DNA of 64,000 nucleotides from Glycine soja (Eukaryota > Streptophyta > Magnoliopsida > Fabales > Fabaceae), in NCBI RefSeq assembly GCF_004193775.1, contig NC_041016.1, positions 39,106,547 to 39,170,546 of the forward strand, read 5' to 3'. The first letter of the stretch is position 1. Each line of letters begins with the position of its first letter. The position numbers and the translations under genes are program-made. The notes under the pieces are model-generated. The model was given only the letters and a program-made list of their open reading frames with translations. It had not been told where the DNA came from and did not search any database. This document shows positions 33,693 to 44,462 of the stretch, one piece after another.

Positions 33693-34835
33693 TGTGATGT
33701 GCCATCATTTTCTTCTATTTTCTAAACCCTTTTTGCACCATTTTAATTATTGATTGGTCTTAATTGTCAATTAATTAGGCAGTTTTATTATTTGGGCCCA
33801 TTCAGCTAATTTGATGTTTTTAATCTAATTTCAGGAATTAATGAAGCATTGGGCTTGAATCTAGAATTGGGCTTGGACTTGAAGAGGGCAGACTAATTTA
33901 TTCTATAAAATTAGATCTTATCTTATCTAGATATTATTTAGATTTGATCTCATCTAGATATTATTTCATCTAGATCTTATCTTATCTTATCTTATCTAGA
34001 TTTGATTTCATTTTACTTATGGGCTTGGATTTAAAACATATTTGTAAGCTTTGGGGCTGAAAAAAACTATATAACAGCACCAAGGTTCTAGTTTACGGGG
34101 CTCCCTCGCACCCTCTCTCCCTCGCGGGAGACTCTCTCTCTCTCCTCTCTCTCTTTTATTTTTCGTTTTTAGTTTTAGTCTCTCTTCTCTTTCTCTTTTA
34201 TTTTCGTTTTTTTTACAATTCCAGTTCAGACTTTTAGTTTTATCAATAAAATTTCATTCTCTATTTGATTAATGGAAGGCTAAGTCCGCAGCGTTGTTTT
34301 CCCTTGAGGATCAAGCACAGTTCTCTTTGAGGTTCTATTATTACTGTTAAATTCTGTTTAGTTTTTCCTCTTCACTAATTACTTTGAATTTGTTGCTTTT
34401 AATTCATGCATGCTTAGTGCTTGATTAATTGTCTCTGCGCTTAATTTACGTTCATGCTTAATGATCGTTTATGAGTAATTGGTGTATGTGATGCTTAATC
34501 ACATAATGAATGCCTTATGTTGAATTTCGCTTAGTAATTTAATTTAGGGTTGGATTAAGTGGTTAAACTGATAAAGGATAAACTCTCGTAACCTAGGATA
34601 AGAGACTTGCTTGTGAATCAAGGGGAAGCAACGTGTTTTAATTCTGATATTTTCTAATTCACATATATTCGCTGTTTAATTTACAAAAGCAAACAACCCC
34701 CCCATCGTTACTGTTACTGTTACTGCAAGTATATTATGAACATTTGGCTTGTCACTGCTCGTTGGGAAACGACCTAGGATCACTTCCTAGTTACTACATT
34801 TTAATGTTTATTTGATTCGGGTACGGCCTCGATCA
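33693..34835 (+). repeat. LTR of an Athila-like Ty3/gypsy element
   Basis: It starts TGTGATGTGCCATCATTTTC and ends TACGGCCTCGATCA, 1143 bp. It has an AGATCTTATCTTATCTAG repeat cluster (33905-34010), a TATA-like CTATATAACAG (34069), and a C/T-rich leader of CTCTCTC runs. After the end comes CTTTG, the start of the spacer that normally leads to the tRNA-Asp type PBS in this family, but an Ogre LTR is inserted there. It is a 5' LTR whose body is lost, or a solo LTR. Confidence 0.6.
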
Positions 34836-34838
34836 CTT

Positions 34839-36599
34839 TGTCATACCCTAATTTCGTCCGGGGACCATCTGTTTGGTGGGATGCGACCTTCGCTTGACCA
34901 CTTCAAGGTACTTGACACCCATCGTTAGGCAATCCTTGAAGTTCCGCGACATGTCGGGAGTCGAAAGAAAGTGTTAATGCACAATCCGTAAAGTTCCGTA
35001 ACATTCCAGAAGTCAAAAAGGGGATGATTGTATAAACCGTAAAGTTTCGTAACATTACAGGAAGAAAACAAGTATCGTTACGTAATTCGTAAAGTTCCAT
35101 AACGTTACGGAAAAAGAATCAGCAAAAAAAGGGCAAAGGGGTGTATTTAGTAAATAGGGGTGTGCAAATAGCAATCAGGCCCACTTGGGCCTTCCAGGAT
35201 GTTCCAACAGAAGGCGGTGCCTTCTGGTGGAAGCAACCCAGCTCGCCTGGGCGAACTGGGCGGCAACCACCTCCCTCTTTTCCCCTATAAAAAGGGGAAG
35301 GAAGGCAGAACATATTCGTTCAACCCTCCTGGTATCTGAGAATCACTTAAAATTAGTGAGAAAAATTGTTTCCGTGAAGAAAATTCAAGCCGAGGCGCTT
35401 CCGTAACGCTTGCGAGACGTTTCCCTGGGCGATTTCGCGAAGGTTTTCCACCGTTCTTCATCGTTCTTCGTTCGTTCTTCGTCGTTCTTTGGTCTTCAAC
35501 CGGTAAGTTCCCGAAATCGAACCTTTCAATTCATTCTATGTACCCTTAGTGGTCCCCACTGGTTTTGCATGCTTTTATTTTTATTTCATTTACTTTCCAT
35601 ACCCCCTTTTGGCATGCTTTAGTCATTTATTTAAGTCATTTTCTCGCCTAATAAAAAATAAAATAAATTTCCACCGATCATTTGAGGTGTAACATCTTTT
35701 AATTTTTGTTAGAATAAAATCCGACCAATCTTTCATGCCGTAACCACGTTTAAAACCAAAAAGAGGCAAAATAATAATATAATAATAAAAAAAATATTTT
35801 TTAATAAAATAATAAAAAAAATCAATCGGACGTTTTTCTTTGGAATTTTCTTTCTTAATCAAATTGACTAATAACCAAAGTGAAACGAAGGCTAAAATCA
35901 ATTCATAAATCAAGCTTTTGTCATCACCTAAAAAAAACCATTTTTTAGGGTCCAACGCCTTGAAATGGTCTTTTTCGCTTTTATTGGTTAAACGTGGATT
36001 TTTAAAAGCCTAAAATCAACACATAGCTTTGTCACCTCTTTCAAAAAACCAAGAGATCATTAATGGTCCAATGCCTTAATATTTTCTCTCCTTTCAAAAG
36101 AATTGAAAGATCATTTAATGGTCCAACGCCTTAAATGACCTTTCATTCAAATCAAAATATATCTTGCAAAAAAGGATAAAAACAACTTAACCAACGTTTA
36201 GTTCTCAAAGAACTATGTAGGTCTGATTTCCTTATCACAATTGAGAAATACGTAGGAGCAAGGGAAACACCCTTGTCGACCACAAAAAGATAAAAAATAT
36301 ATAAGGCATAAAAAGACATAAAAAGCGTAAAAAAGAGAAAATAAAACAAATTGAAGTCATGTTTGTACACTTGATTAAAGGCTGCCGTCCCTTGTGATGG
36401 ACGCATGGGGTGCTAATACCTTCCCCTTGCGTAAATACAACTCCCGAACCTTTCACTTAAATTTCGTAGACCATGTCTTTCCGGTTTTTCCGACGTTTTC
36501 CTCGAATAAACGTTGGTAGCGACTCCGCGCATTTTCCTTTCTTGGAAGACGCACCCGTGAGTCTCGCGGCGCCCTCCAGCCGAAGGGTAGGTTACGACA
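34839..36599 (+). repeat. 5' LTR of Ogre-like element
   Basis: 1761 bp, TGTCATACCCTAATTTCGTC to GGTAGGTTACGACA. Homologous to 15255-16856 and, inverted, to 42558-44216. U3 carries a series of CGTAAnnTTACGGA motifs (34930-35120), an inverted repeat GCTCGCCTGGGCGA (35241), a TATA box CTATAAAAAG (35286) and the conserved GCGACTCCGCGCA block before the end. Confidence 0.9.
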
Positions 36600-36600
36600 G

Positions 36601-36620
36601 TTGGCGACTCCACTGGGGAC
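36601..36620 (+). other. Primer binding site of Ogre-like element
   Basis: TTGGCGACTCCACTGGGGAC one base after the LTR is the Ogre-type PBS, complementary to a tRNA 3' end (tRNA-Arg in the described elements). Confidence 0.75.
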
Positions 36621-37214
36621 TATTGTTAGAGAGTTAGGCCAATCAATCAGTGTGCTTTCCTTACTATGACTTCCCTTTTGTTCTTTCTCTTTGCTTTTTT
36701 TCTTATGTTCTTGTATATATAAACTCTTTTGGTGCTTTCAGTGTATTTCAAAATGTATGCATGAGGTAAATATTTATTCATTTGATGCACACAAACACCA
36801 ACACTATTTGCACACACGGTGAGTTGAAAAGGGGCCCTATACCCGGGTCCATGGGAACATAAGGAGTGAAGGTGAATCTGTGGTCATGCTAGGTCTCCGA
36901 CTTGCTTGATTACAGTGAACCCTCATCTAGAGTTTTCCTCTTTGATAACATATTGTTGCTAGTAGTCCCTACTGCCGCAATATGTTCTTCGAAGGGGATG
37001 ATACCTCTAGAGACCATCAAGAGAGATATGACCACCTTGGGAATTATCACTAAAAGCCCTTTTTAGCTCCCTCCCATATAGGTCCCTAAAATAGGGGCAC
37101 GGAGCAAACATGCTGCATGCCACTATTTACACTGCCATGCATGTAGTCCTAAGTGCCATGTACCCCTTTGCTTATATTTGTTTGTGGATATTGTCGTACT
37201 GTGTACATCCCCGT

Positions 37215-38122
37215 TGATGGAAGCTTGCTTGTGGGGCTTCTATGGAGGCTGGATCTTTGAGCTTCAATGGGGTCCTTTAATGGTGATTTTCCACCATGGG
37301 GATGCAGCGGAAGACAGAGGAGAAGAGGTGAGAGGAGGCGCCATCCATTAAGGAATAAGCCATGGAAGAAGGAGCTTCACCACCAAGATGAGCCTTGGAT
37401 AAGAAGCTTGGAGAGGATGCTTCAATGGAGGAAAAGAATGAGAGAGAGAAAGAGAGAGGGGGGAGCACGAAATTGAAGGAAGAAAAAGAGAGAGAAGTTG
37501 AACTTTGAGTTGTGTTTCACAAGACTCTCATTGATCAAAGTTACAACAAGTGTTACACATGCTTCTATTTATAGACTAGGTAGCTTCCTTGAGAAGCTTT
37601 CTTGAGAAAACTTCCTTGAGAAGCTTCTTTGAGAAAACTTCCTTGAGAAGCTAGAGCTTGGCTACACACACCCCTCTCATAACTAAGCTCACCTCCTTGA
37701 GAAGCTTCCTTAAGAAGATTCCTAAAGAAGCTAGAGCTTAGCTACACATACCTCTCTAATAGCTAAGCTCACCTCCTTGAGATGAGAAGCTAGAGCTTAG
37801 CTACACACCCCCTATAATAGCTAAGCTCACCCCCATGACAAAAAACATGAAAATACAATAAAAAAGTCCTTACTACAAAGACTACTCAAAATGCCCCGAA
37901 ATACAAGGCTAAAACCCTATACTACTATAATGGCCAAAATACAAGGCCCAAACGAAGGAAAAACCTATTCTAATATTTACAAAGATAAGCGGGCTCATGC
38001 TTAGCCCATGGGCCCGAAATCTACCCTAAGGCTCATAAGAACCCTAGGGCCTTCTCTTGCATCTTTTGCCCATTCTACTTGGAGTCTTCTATCCAATGCC
38101 CTTGCGGGGTAGGATTGCATCA
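37215..38122 (-). repeat. 3' LTR of family C element, divergent subfamily
   Basis: 908 bp, TGATGGAAGCTTGC to GATTGCATCA. The middle (37570-37830) has short tandem CTTCCTTGAGAAG units and about three 85-bp units with CTAGAGCTTAGCTACACAC and TAGCTAAGCTCACC, which are absent from the other family C LTRs. The last 150 bases are nearly the same as in 41408-42371. Confidence 0.85.
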
Positions 38123-38136
38123 TTCCCTCCCCCATG
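38123..38136 (-). other. Polypurine tract of family C element
   Basis: Minus-strand CATGGGGGAGGGAA abuts the LTR start TGATGCAATCC. Confidence 0.8.
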
Positions 38137-38224
38137 AAAAGGATTTGACCTCAAATCCCGAGGTTCTTGAAACTCTGGGCCTTTTTCCTCAACACCTTTT
38201 TTTGTATTTTCATGTTGATTATTC

Positions 38225-38900
38225 CTAAAAAAGTATGACAAACCTAAGGTGTCCCATATGAGTACCTAAGTTTGTATTGAAACTAAAAATAAGAACAAAC
38301 CTACCTAATGAGTCCCTATGTACACAAATCATGAAGATGTTGGGTGCACGAGTGATTTTACAAATGAGTGTTGCACCACCCAAAGCATTCATCATACCAC
38401 CTATTTTAGGGATTTGGTGCCTAATAATACCTATTTTGGGCACCAACAAAGCACAAGGATTTAAGCTCTTGCGAACCAAACCCTCATCCAACAACTCCTT
38501 TACTTGAGGAATAAACTCAAGCCTAAGAGGTGTGGCAATGCGAACAAGTGTCTTTTTACAAAGGAGAAAATGTGGAGGTTGTTTAAGAGGGGAAATTTCA
38601 TTAATATTTGTCTTTATTTCAAAATGTCTTTCCTTCTTAGCTAACCTCTTGGAGGAGACACTTACCTCCTTACACTCCTCCTTAACCATTAAAGGTTTTC
38701 CTTCTTCTTGGGGGTAGATTTCTTCACTAGATTCTTCCCCTTTTGCTTCTTCACTTTCACTAGAGGAAGGTGAAGTAGTAGCCTCATCTTGGCTACTATA
38801 AATGTCTTGGCTCCTCATAATCATGGTTTTCTTGGTGGAGCATTGAGAAGTAATGTGTCCTCTTCCAAGACATTTAAAGCACTTTATGGAGCTAGTCTTT
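38225..38900 (-). pseudogene. Zinc knuckle plus condensed RT, family C
   Basis: The frame runs from a CCHC zinc knuckle (CFKCLGRGHITSQC, about 38845-38890), just after a stop that separates it from gag, through a Ser/Glu-rich linker into RT pieces: VKELLDEGLVRKSLNPCALL (start of the RT fingers), GGATLICKI, TRAPNIFM, DSLGRFVLIFSF and NLGTHMGHLRFV. These are in the normal order, but the stretches between them, including the catalytic Asp pair, are absent. The frame stays open for 199 codons although most of the domain is gone, so the losses were largely in multiples of three or the copy lineage was under some frame constraint. It cannot act as an RT. Confidence 0.75.
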
Positions 38901-38902
38901 TC

Positions 38903-39487
38903 TTACATACTAGCCTTAGGGGGTTGCTTTTCTATTGTCTTCCCCTTATCATCATTGGGCTTAGAAGGTGCTGCCCCTAAGATGCCTTGACCTTGGTCTT
39001 TCTTTGGATAAGAATGATAGCCATAAGATTTTAAAGTAGGCTTTCTTTTAAGTTTTTGCTCTACCCTTATTTCCCAATCTAAGTAAGCCTCTTCATTGTC
39101 CTTCCCATGGAAGTATGGGAGTTTAATGTTAACCTCTTGAGGCTTTCTTTCATTTTCTCTCCTATGGGAATGAGGTCTAAGATGTGACCTATGCCTTCCT
39201 TCATAATAGTCACGAAGTTCTTCACTTAGGCTCTTGCAAGAGTTATGAGTACTATAGGAGGCATGTTTTTCTCTTTTCATTTCTTTCATTATTTTTCTTC
39301 TTTCTTCCTCTCTTATTTTCTCTCTTTCATCTTTACTTATTTCTTCCACTCTTTTTTTACCTTTTTCTTTTCTCTCTTGTTTTTCTTTCCACAACTTAAG
39401 GGATCTCAACTCATCTAATATCTTATACAAGGGGTCCTTAGGAGTAGAACCCTCACCATTAACACTAGATGAAGAATGAAGACTCAT
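38903..39487 (-). pseudogene. Condensed gag of family C
   Basis: The likely start is the Met at 39487 (MSLHSSSSVNGEG). A long Lys/Glu/Arg coiled coil (LWKEKQERKEKGKKRVEEIS) is followed by a basic His/Arg stretch, then NIKLPYFHGKDNEEAYLDWE, the conserved gag start. The capsid core that should follow is missing and the frame jumps to a basic linker (KSYGYHSYPKKDQGQ) ahead of the zinc knuckle. The stop at 38900-38902 splits it from the knuckle. Non-autonomous. Confidence 0.75.
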
Positions 39488-41392
39488 GTTGGTTCCTAAG
39501 TTATGGTTCTTTCTTGTTGGTGGTTTGAAAAAAAGGTAAAAGAAACTATGGTTGAAACTAGCCAAAATAAACACTAAAAGAGGTGTGAAAGATAAGGTAA
39601 AAACTAATTGGTAAAAGGCAAGCTATCTAGGCGGTTTGACAATGGAGGGTAAAGGAAATAAGCTATGAAAGTAAGCAAGAAATTAAAGTGCAAGAAATGC
39701 AAACAAGGAGGATCCTAAGAGTGTTTGGATGACCTCATTTAAGGTTCCCAACAAAACATTTACTATCCTAAGGGAAAATTGCCTAAAATTATTACACACA
39801 AATGGAAGTAGGGTGACCTATTGGAGGCTCCCAACTTACTTCCAATGAAAGGCCTTTTTGTTACAAAATTTGCAAGCAAAACAAATTGCCAATACAAAAT
39901 TACAAAGAAAAAAAAAGTCCTCAATTGTGGTGGCTATTCTCTCTTTAGTGTTTCACTCAATTTGGAGTGCTTCTTAGTCCAATAGCTCTTAAGGTGGTTG
40001 GCCCCCTTTCTTCTTAACTCAAATTCTTCAAGATATGGCACCAATCCTCCTTTCCAATTCCCTATATGGCAACTCACAAACAAGGAAACAAAGAGACAAG
40101 CAATAACCAAAGACCAAAAAAAAAATGAAATGAAAGCTAAACCAATAGAGTTTTAACAAGACAAATTTTCAAGGATTATTCAACAATTAAAGCAATGAAA
40201 AGCACAAAAAAGCAAGCTAGAACTCAAAGAGAAACCTAGAATGGCTCTAGAGTAGAGTAGAAACACTTTAAAAAAAAAGACTCAAGAAACCTCTAGTTTT
40301 GGCACTTGTTTTCACAATAATTTTCAATTGAAATTTCAGAACTAGGATTTTTATAAAATAGGCACCAATTATAGAGCAAATTTTGAGCCAAAACAACAAG
40401 CACACTTTCCTTTCACTTTTTTTTTTCTGGACACTGATTTTTCTGCCAACTTGTGCGATTTTTTTTTTATTTTTTCCTTTAATCCAAATCGCTTGGTTCT
40501 TTTTTTATAAATTTTTTCCAGATGTCTAGAAAATGCAGTAAAAATTTCAGCTCAGAACTCGTGGTGACCAATTCCCAGTAATTTATACAATTTTGTATGT
40601 TCAAGCTGCCAGCACCAACGATTTCAACCTAGAAATCAAGAGTAGTGTTTATGTTGCTTAAGGCTTGGATAGTTACAATTTGTGTTTGCTTATGCTCAAT
40701 TATCTTGAATAAAACAATTCAAGAGAGCTTAAGACTTATTTGATTCACAAATCCAGCCACAACTCAGCACCACAACTCAACTTCATCATAGGCATCATGT
40801 AGGAATCTTAGAAGACAAAAAAGAGTTCAACAACAAGACTACTTCTAGGAATTGATTTAGAACATGTTATGAACTAAATAACATGCATGAATTAGACTCA
40901 AAATTCAAAAGATAGGCTAAGAATGACAAGAATACATGAACAAATGTATCTAGAATTCAATAAACAAAATAAAAATTCAACACAAACTTAGAGCATAATG
41001 TGACAATTACTATGACTAAACATGACTCTAAGACAACATGGATTAAGTGATTTACACTTAGATTTTTGTGTTTTTTTTTCTAATCAATATTTTGGAACAA
41101 AATTTAGATCTAAAGGTTCAGCATAAGAATATTATGATGAAAATTGATAGAACCTAAAATCAACACAAAAACAAGATTCAAGAGTAGATCTACAAAATTT
41201 GAACCATAGAAATGCAAGAACAAGTGTAGATCTAAGATTTAATCGGTTTATTTTTTTAATCTACACTAAACAGCACCAAACCACAAGACAATGGAGGATA
41301 TACATGGAGAATAAGATGAAGAATAAGGAATTAAAGAGAATTCACCGAACAAAAAGATAGAGGAAGCAAAAGAACATCACCTAGATGAAGAT
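39488..41392 (-). other. Leader of family C element
   Basis: Untranslated leader. 40099-41392 matches 1-1192 with small indels; a segment near 40985-41060 is extra here. A-rich, no ORF with support. Confidence 0.7.
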
Positions 41393-41405
41393 GCTCTTGA
41401 TACCA
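41393..41405 (-). other. Primer binding site, family C
   Basis: Minus-strand TGGTATCAAGAGC, the same variant as at 1193-1205. Confidence 0.75.
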
Positions 41406-41407
41406 CA

Positions 41408-42371
41408 TGATGTAAGCTCCATTGGAGCTTGTAGGCCTAGGATCTTCTTCATCAATGGATTCCTTTGCTCCTTGGAAGATGAATGGCAGCGGAATGGAGA
41501 AGGAAGAGAGAGAGAGGAGACGCCACTTCAAGGAGAAGATGAGTCTAGAAGAAGCTCACCACCATAGGAGGCCATGGATAAGAGCTTGGAGGAAGAAGGA
41601 GATGAATGAAGGGAGAGGGAGAGAAGAGCACGAAATTTTGTGCTCTAAAAGAGCTCTGAAATCTGAAGTTAATATTCAAATGATCAAAGTTGAAAAAAAA
41701 TGCACACACATGACCTCTATTTATAGCCTAAGTGTCACACAAAATTGGAGGGAAATTCAAATTTCACTTGAATTTGAAATTGAATTTGTGGAGCCAAACT
41801 TTGGAGCCAAAATTTCACTAATTATGATTAGTGAATTTTAGTTATGGTTCAGCCCACTAATCCAAGATCAATTCTAAGATTCTCCACTAAGTGTGCTTAG
41901 GTGTCATGAGGCATGAAAAGCATGAAGGACATGCACAAAGTGTGACTATATGATGTGGCAATGGGGTGTAGTAAGCAAATGCTCACCTCCCCCTCTAAAA
42001 TTTAATTGGATTGGGCTTCTACCAATTCAATTAAATTTATTTCCAACCACACACATCAAATATCCACTTAGTGCATGTGAAATTACAAAACTACCCCTAA
42101 TACAAAAACTAGTCTAGGTGCCCTAAAATACAAGGGCTGAAAAATCCTTTATTTCTAGGGTACCCTACCTACATTATGGAGCCCAAAATACAAGACCCAA
42201 AATTAATGAAACCTTATTCTAATATGTACAAAGATAAGTGGGCTCGTACTTAGCCCATGGGCCCGAAATCTACCCTAAGGCTCATAAGAACCCTAGGGCC
42301 TTCTCTTGCATCTTTGGCCCATTCTACTTGGAGTCTTCTATCCAATGCCCTTGCGGGGTAGGATTGCATCA
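41408..42371 (-). repeat. 5' LTR of family C element
   Basis: 964 bp, TGATGTAAGCTCC to GATTGCATCA. Close to 29714-30653 and to reversed 26767-27725, and distinct in the middle from 37215-38122. Confidence 0.9.
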
Positions 42372-42557
42372 TATACTATCCTTATTAACATGATATAGTG
42401 CTTAAATTAAAGAGTTTTTGGATAATTTGTAGTTGAATATATTTTAACTTATTTGGAGTTTATTTCTTTAGTTTTGACTAGATCTATGTTGACTATGCTC
42501 TATTCTTTTGAATTGACCATAGAACATTAACTTAACTACAACCTTTCCAATAAAAGG
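42372..42557. other. Short unclassified spacer
   Basis: 186 bp of AT-rich sequence between the family C LTR and the inverted Ogre LTR. No feature. Confidence 0.3.
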
Positions 42558-44216
42558 TGCCGCAACCTACCCTTCGGCGGGAGGGCACCACGAGACTCAT
42601 GGGTGCGTCTTCCAAGAAAGGAAAATGCGCGGAGTCGCCACCAACGTTTATTCGAGGAAAACGTCGGAAAAACCGGAAAAACGTGGTCTACGAACTTTAA
42701 GTGAAAGGTTCGGGAGTTGTATTTACGCACGGGGAATGTATTAGCACCCCACGCGTCCGTCACAAGGGACGACAACCTTTAATCTAGTGTGCAACCATGA
42801 CTTCAATTTGTTTTATTTTCTCTTTTTTACACTTTTTATGTCTTTTTATGCCTTATATATTTTTTATCTTTTTGTGATCGACAAGGGTGTTTCCCTTGCT
42901 CCTACGTATTCCTCAATTATGATAAGAAAATCAGACCTAGGTAGTTCTTTGAGAACTAAACGTTGGTTAAGTTGTTTTTATCCTTTATTGCAAGATATAT
43001 TTTGATTTGAATGAAAGGTCATTTAAGGCGTTGGACCATTAAACGATCTTTCGATTCTTTTGAAAGGAGAGAAAATATTAAGGCATTGGACCATTAATGA
43101 TCTCTTGGTTTTTTGAAAGAGGTGACAAAGCTATGTGTTGATTTTAGGCTTTTAAAAATCCGCGTTTAACCAATAAAAGCGAAAAAGACCATTTCAAGGC
43201 ATTGGACCCTAAAAAATGGTTTTTTTTAGGTGAAGACAAAAGCTTGATTTATGAATTGATTTTAGCCTTAGTTTCACTTTGGTTATTAGTCAATTTGATT
43301 AAGAAAGAAATCCCAAAGAAAAACGTCCGATTGATTTTTTTGATTATTTTATTAAAAAATACTTTTTTGATTATTATTATATTATTTTGCCTCTTTTTGG
43401 TTTTAAACGTGGTTACGGCATGAAAGACCAGTCGGATTTTATTCTAACAGAAATTAAAAGATGTTACAACTCAAATGATCGGTGGAAATTTATTTTATTT
43501 TTGATTAGGTGAGAAAATGACTTAAATAAATGACTAAAGCACGTCAAAGGGGGGTACGGAAAGTAAATGAAATAAAAATAAAAGCATGCAAAACAAGTGG
43601 GGACCACTAAGGGTACATAGAATGAATTGAAAGGTTCAATTTTGGGAACTTACCAGTTGAAGACCGAAGAACGACGAAGAACGAGCAAAGAACGATGAAG
43701 AACGGTGGAAAACCTTTGCGAAATCGCCCACGGAAACGTCTCGGAAGCGTTACGGAAGCGCCTCGGCTTGGATTTTCCTCACGGAAACAATTTTTCTCAC
43801 TAATTTTAAGTGATTCTCAGATACCAGGAGGGTTGAACGAATTTTTTATGCCCATCCTGGAAGGCCCAAGTGGGCCTGAATGCTATTTGCACACCTCTGT
43901 TTACTAAATACACCCTCTCTGCCCTTTTTTTGCTGATTCTTTTTCCGTAATGTTACGGAACTTTACGAATTACGTAATGATACTTGTTTTCTTTCCGTAA
44001 TGTTATGAAACTTTACGATTTATGCAATCATCCCCTTTTTGACTTCTGGAATGTCAGAGAACTTTACGAATTGCACATTAACGCTTCCTTTCGACTCCCG
44101 ACATGTCGTGGAACTTCACGAATTGCCTAACGATGGGTGTCAAGTACCTTGAAGTGGTCAAGAGAAGGTCGCATCCCACCAAGCAGATCGTCCCCGGATG
44201 AAATTAGGGTATGAGA
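42558..44216 (-). repeat. 3' LTR of large Ogre-like element
   Basis: 1659 bp, in element sense TCTCATACCCTAATTTCATC to GGTAGGTTGCGGCA. The first TG has become TC. It is the inverted counterpart of 34839-36599. The 73-codon and similar frames inside are shadows. Confidence 0.88.
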
Positions 44217-44228
44217 GTTGCCCCTCTA
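44217..44228 (-). other. Polypurine tract of Ogre-like element
   Basis: Minus-strand TAGAGGGGCAAC lies directly before the LTR. It shows this LTR is the 3' one and that the body extends to higher coordinates. Confidence 0.75.
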
Positions 44229-44462
44229 TACTTGTCTTTTATTGGAGATAAAAGGGAAGTAAAGATAAGACACTAATTTCGTTCGAGTGGAACATCACTT
44301 GGCCGGTCAATCTCCCCGCCAGCGGAACTTGCAAAAATTTTGAAAATGATCAGCACCGAACGACCAACGTCATCCTGATACTGCCGAATTTGTTCCTCTC
44401 GGTCGACAAAAGGTGTGGATGACCATAAGGTATCTCCGCATGTCATCAGGCTTGCCGCCTCT

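Larger units (their letters stand above)
34839..37214 (+). mobile_element. Ogre/Tat-like element, 5' LTR and leader, truncated
   Basis: 5' LTR 34839-36599, PBS 36601-36620, then about 600 bp of untranslated leader ending abruptly at 37214, where a family C LTR begins. No coding part of this plus-strand copy remains. The leader has no supported gene. Confidence 0.85.
37215..42371 (-). mobile_element. Family C Ty3/gypsy element with mismatched LTRs
   Basis: Minus-strand order: 5' LTR 41408-42371, PBS, leader, shortened gag, zinc knuckle, shortened RT, PPT, 3' LTR 37215-38122. The two LTRs share their ends but differ strongly in the middle, so they are different subfamilies. The flanks CCCGT and TATAC do not match. 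The unit is therefore a recombinant rather than one simple insertion. Protease, most of RT, RNase H and integrase are missing. Confidence 0.8.

Noticed and set aside
34903..35622. Short ORFs inside the Ogre LTR
   Set aside because: All lie in U3/R of an LTR and recur only with it.
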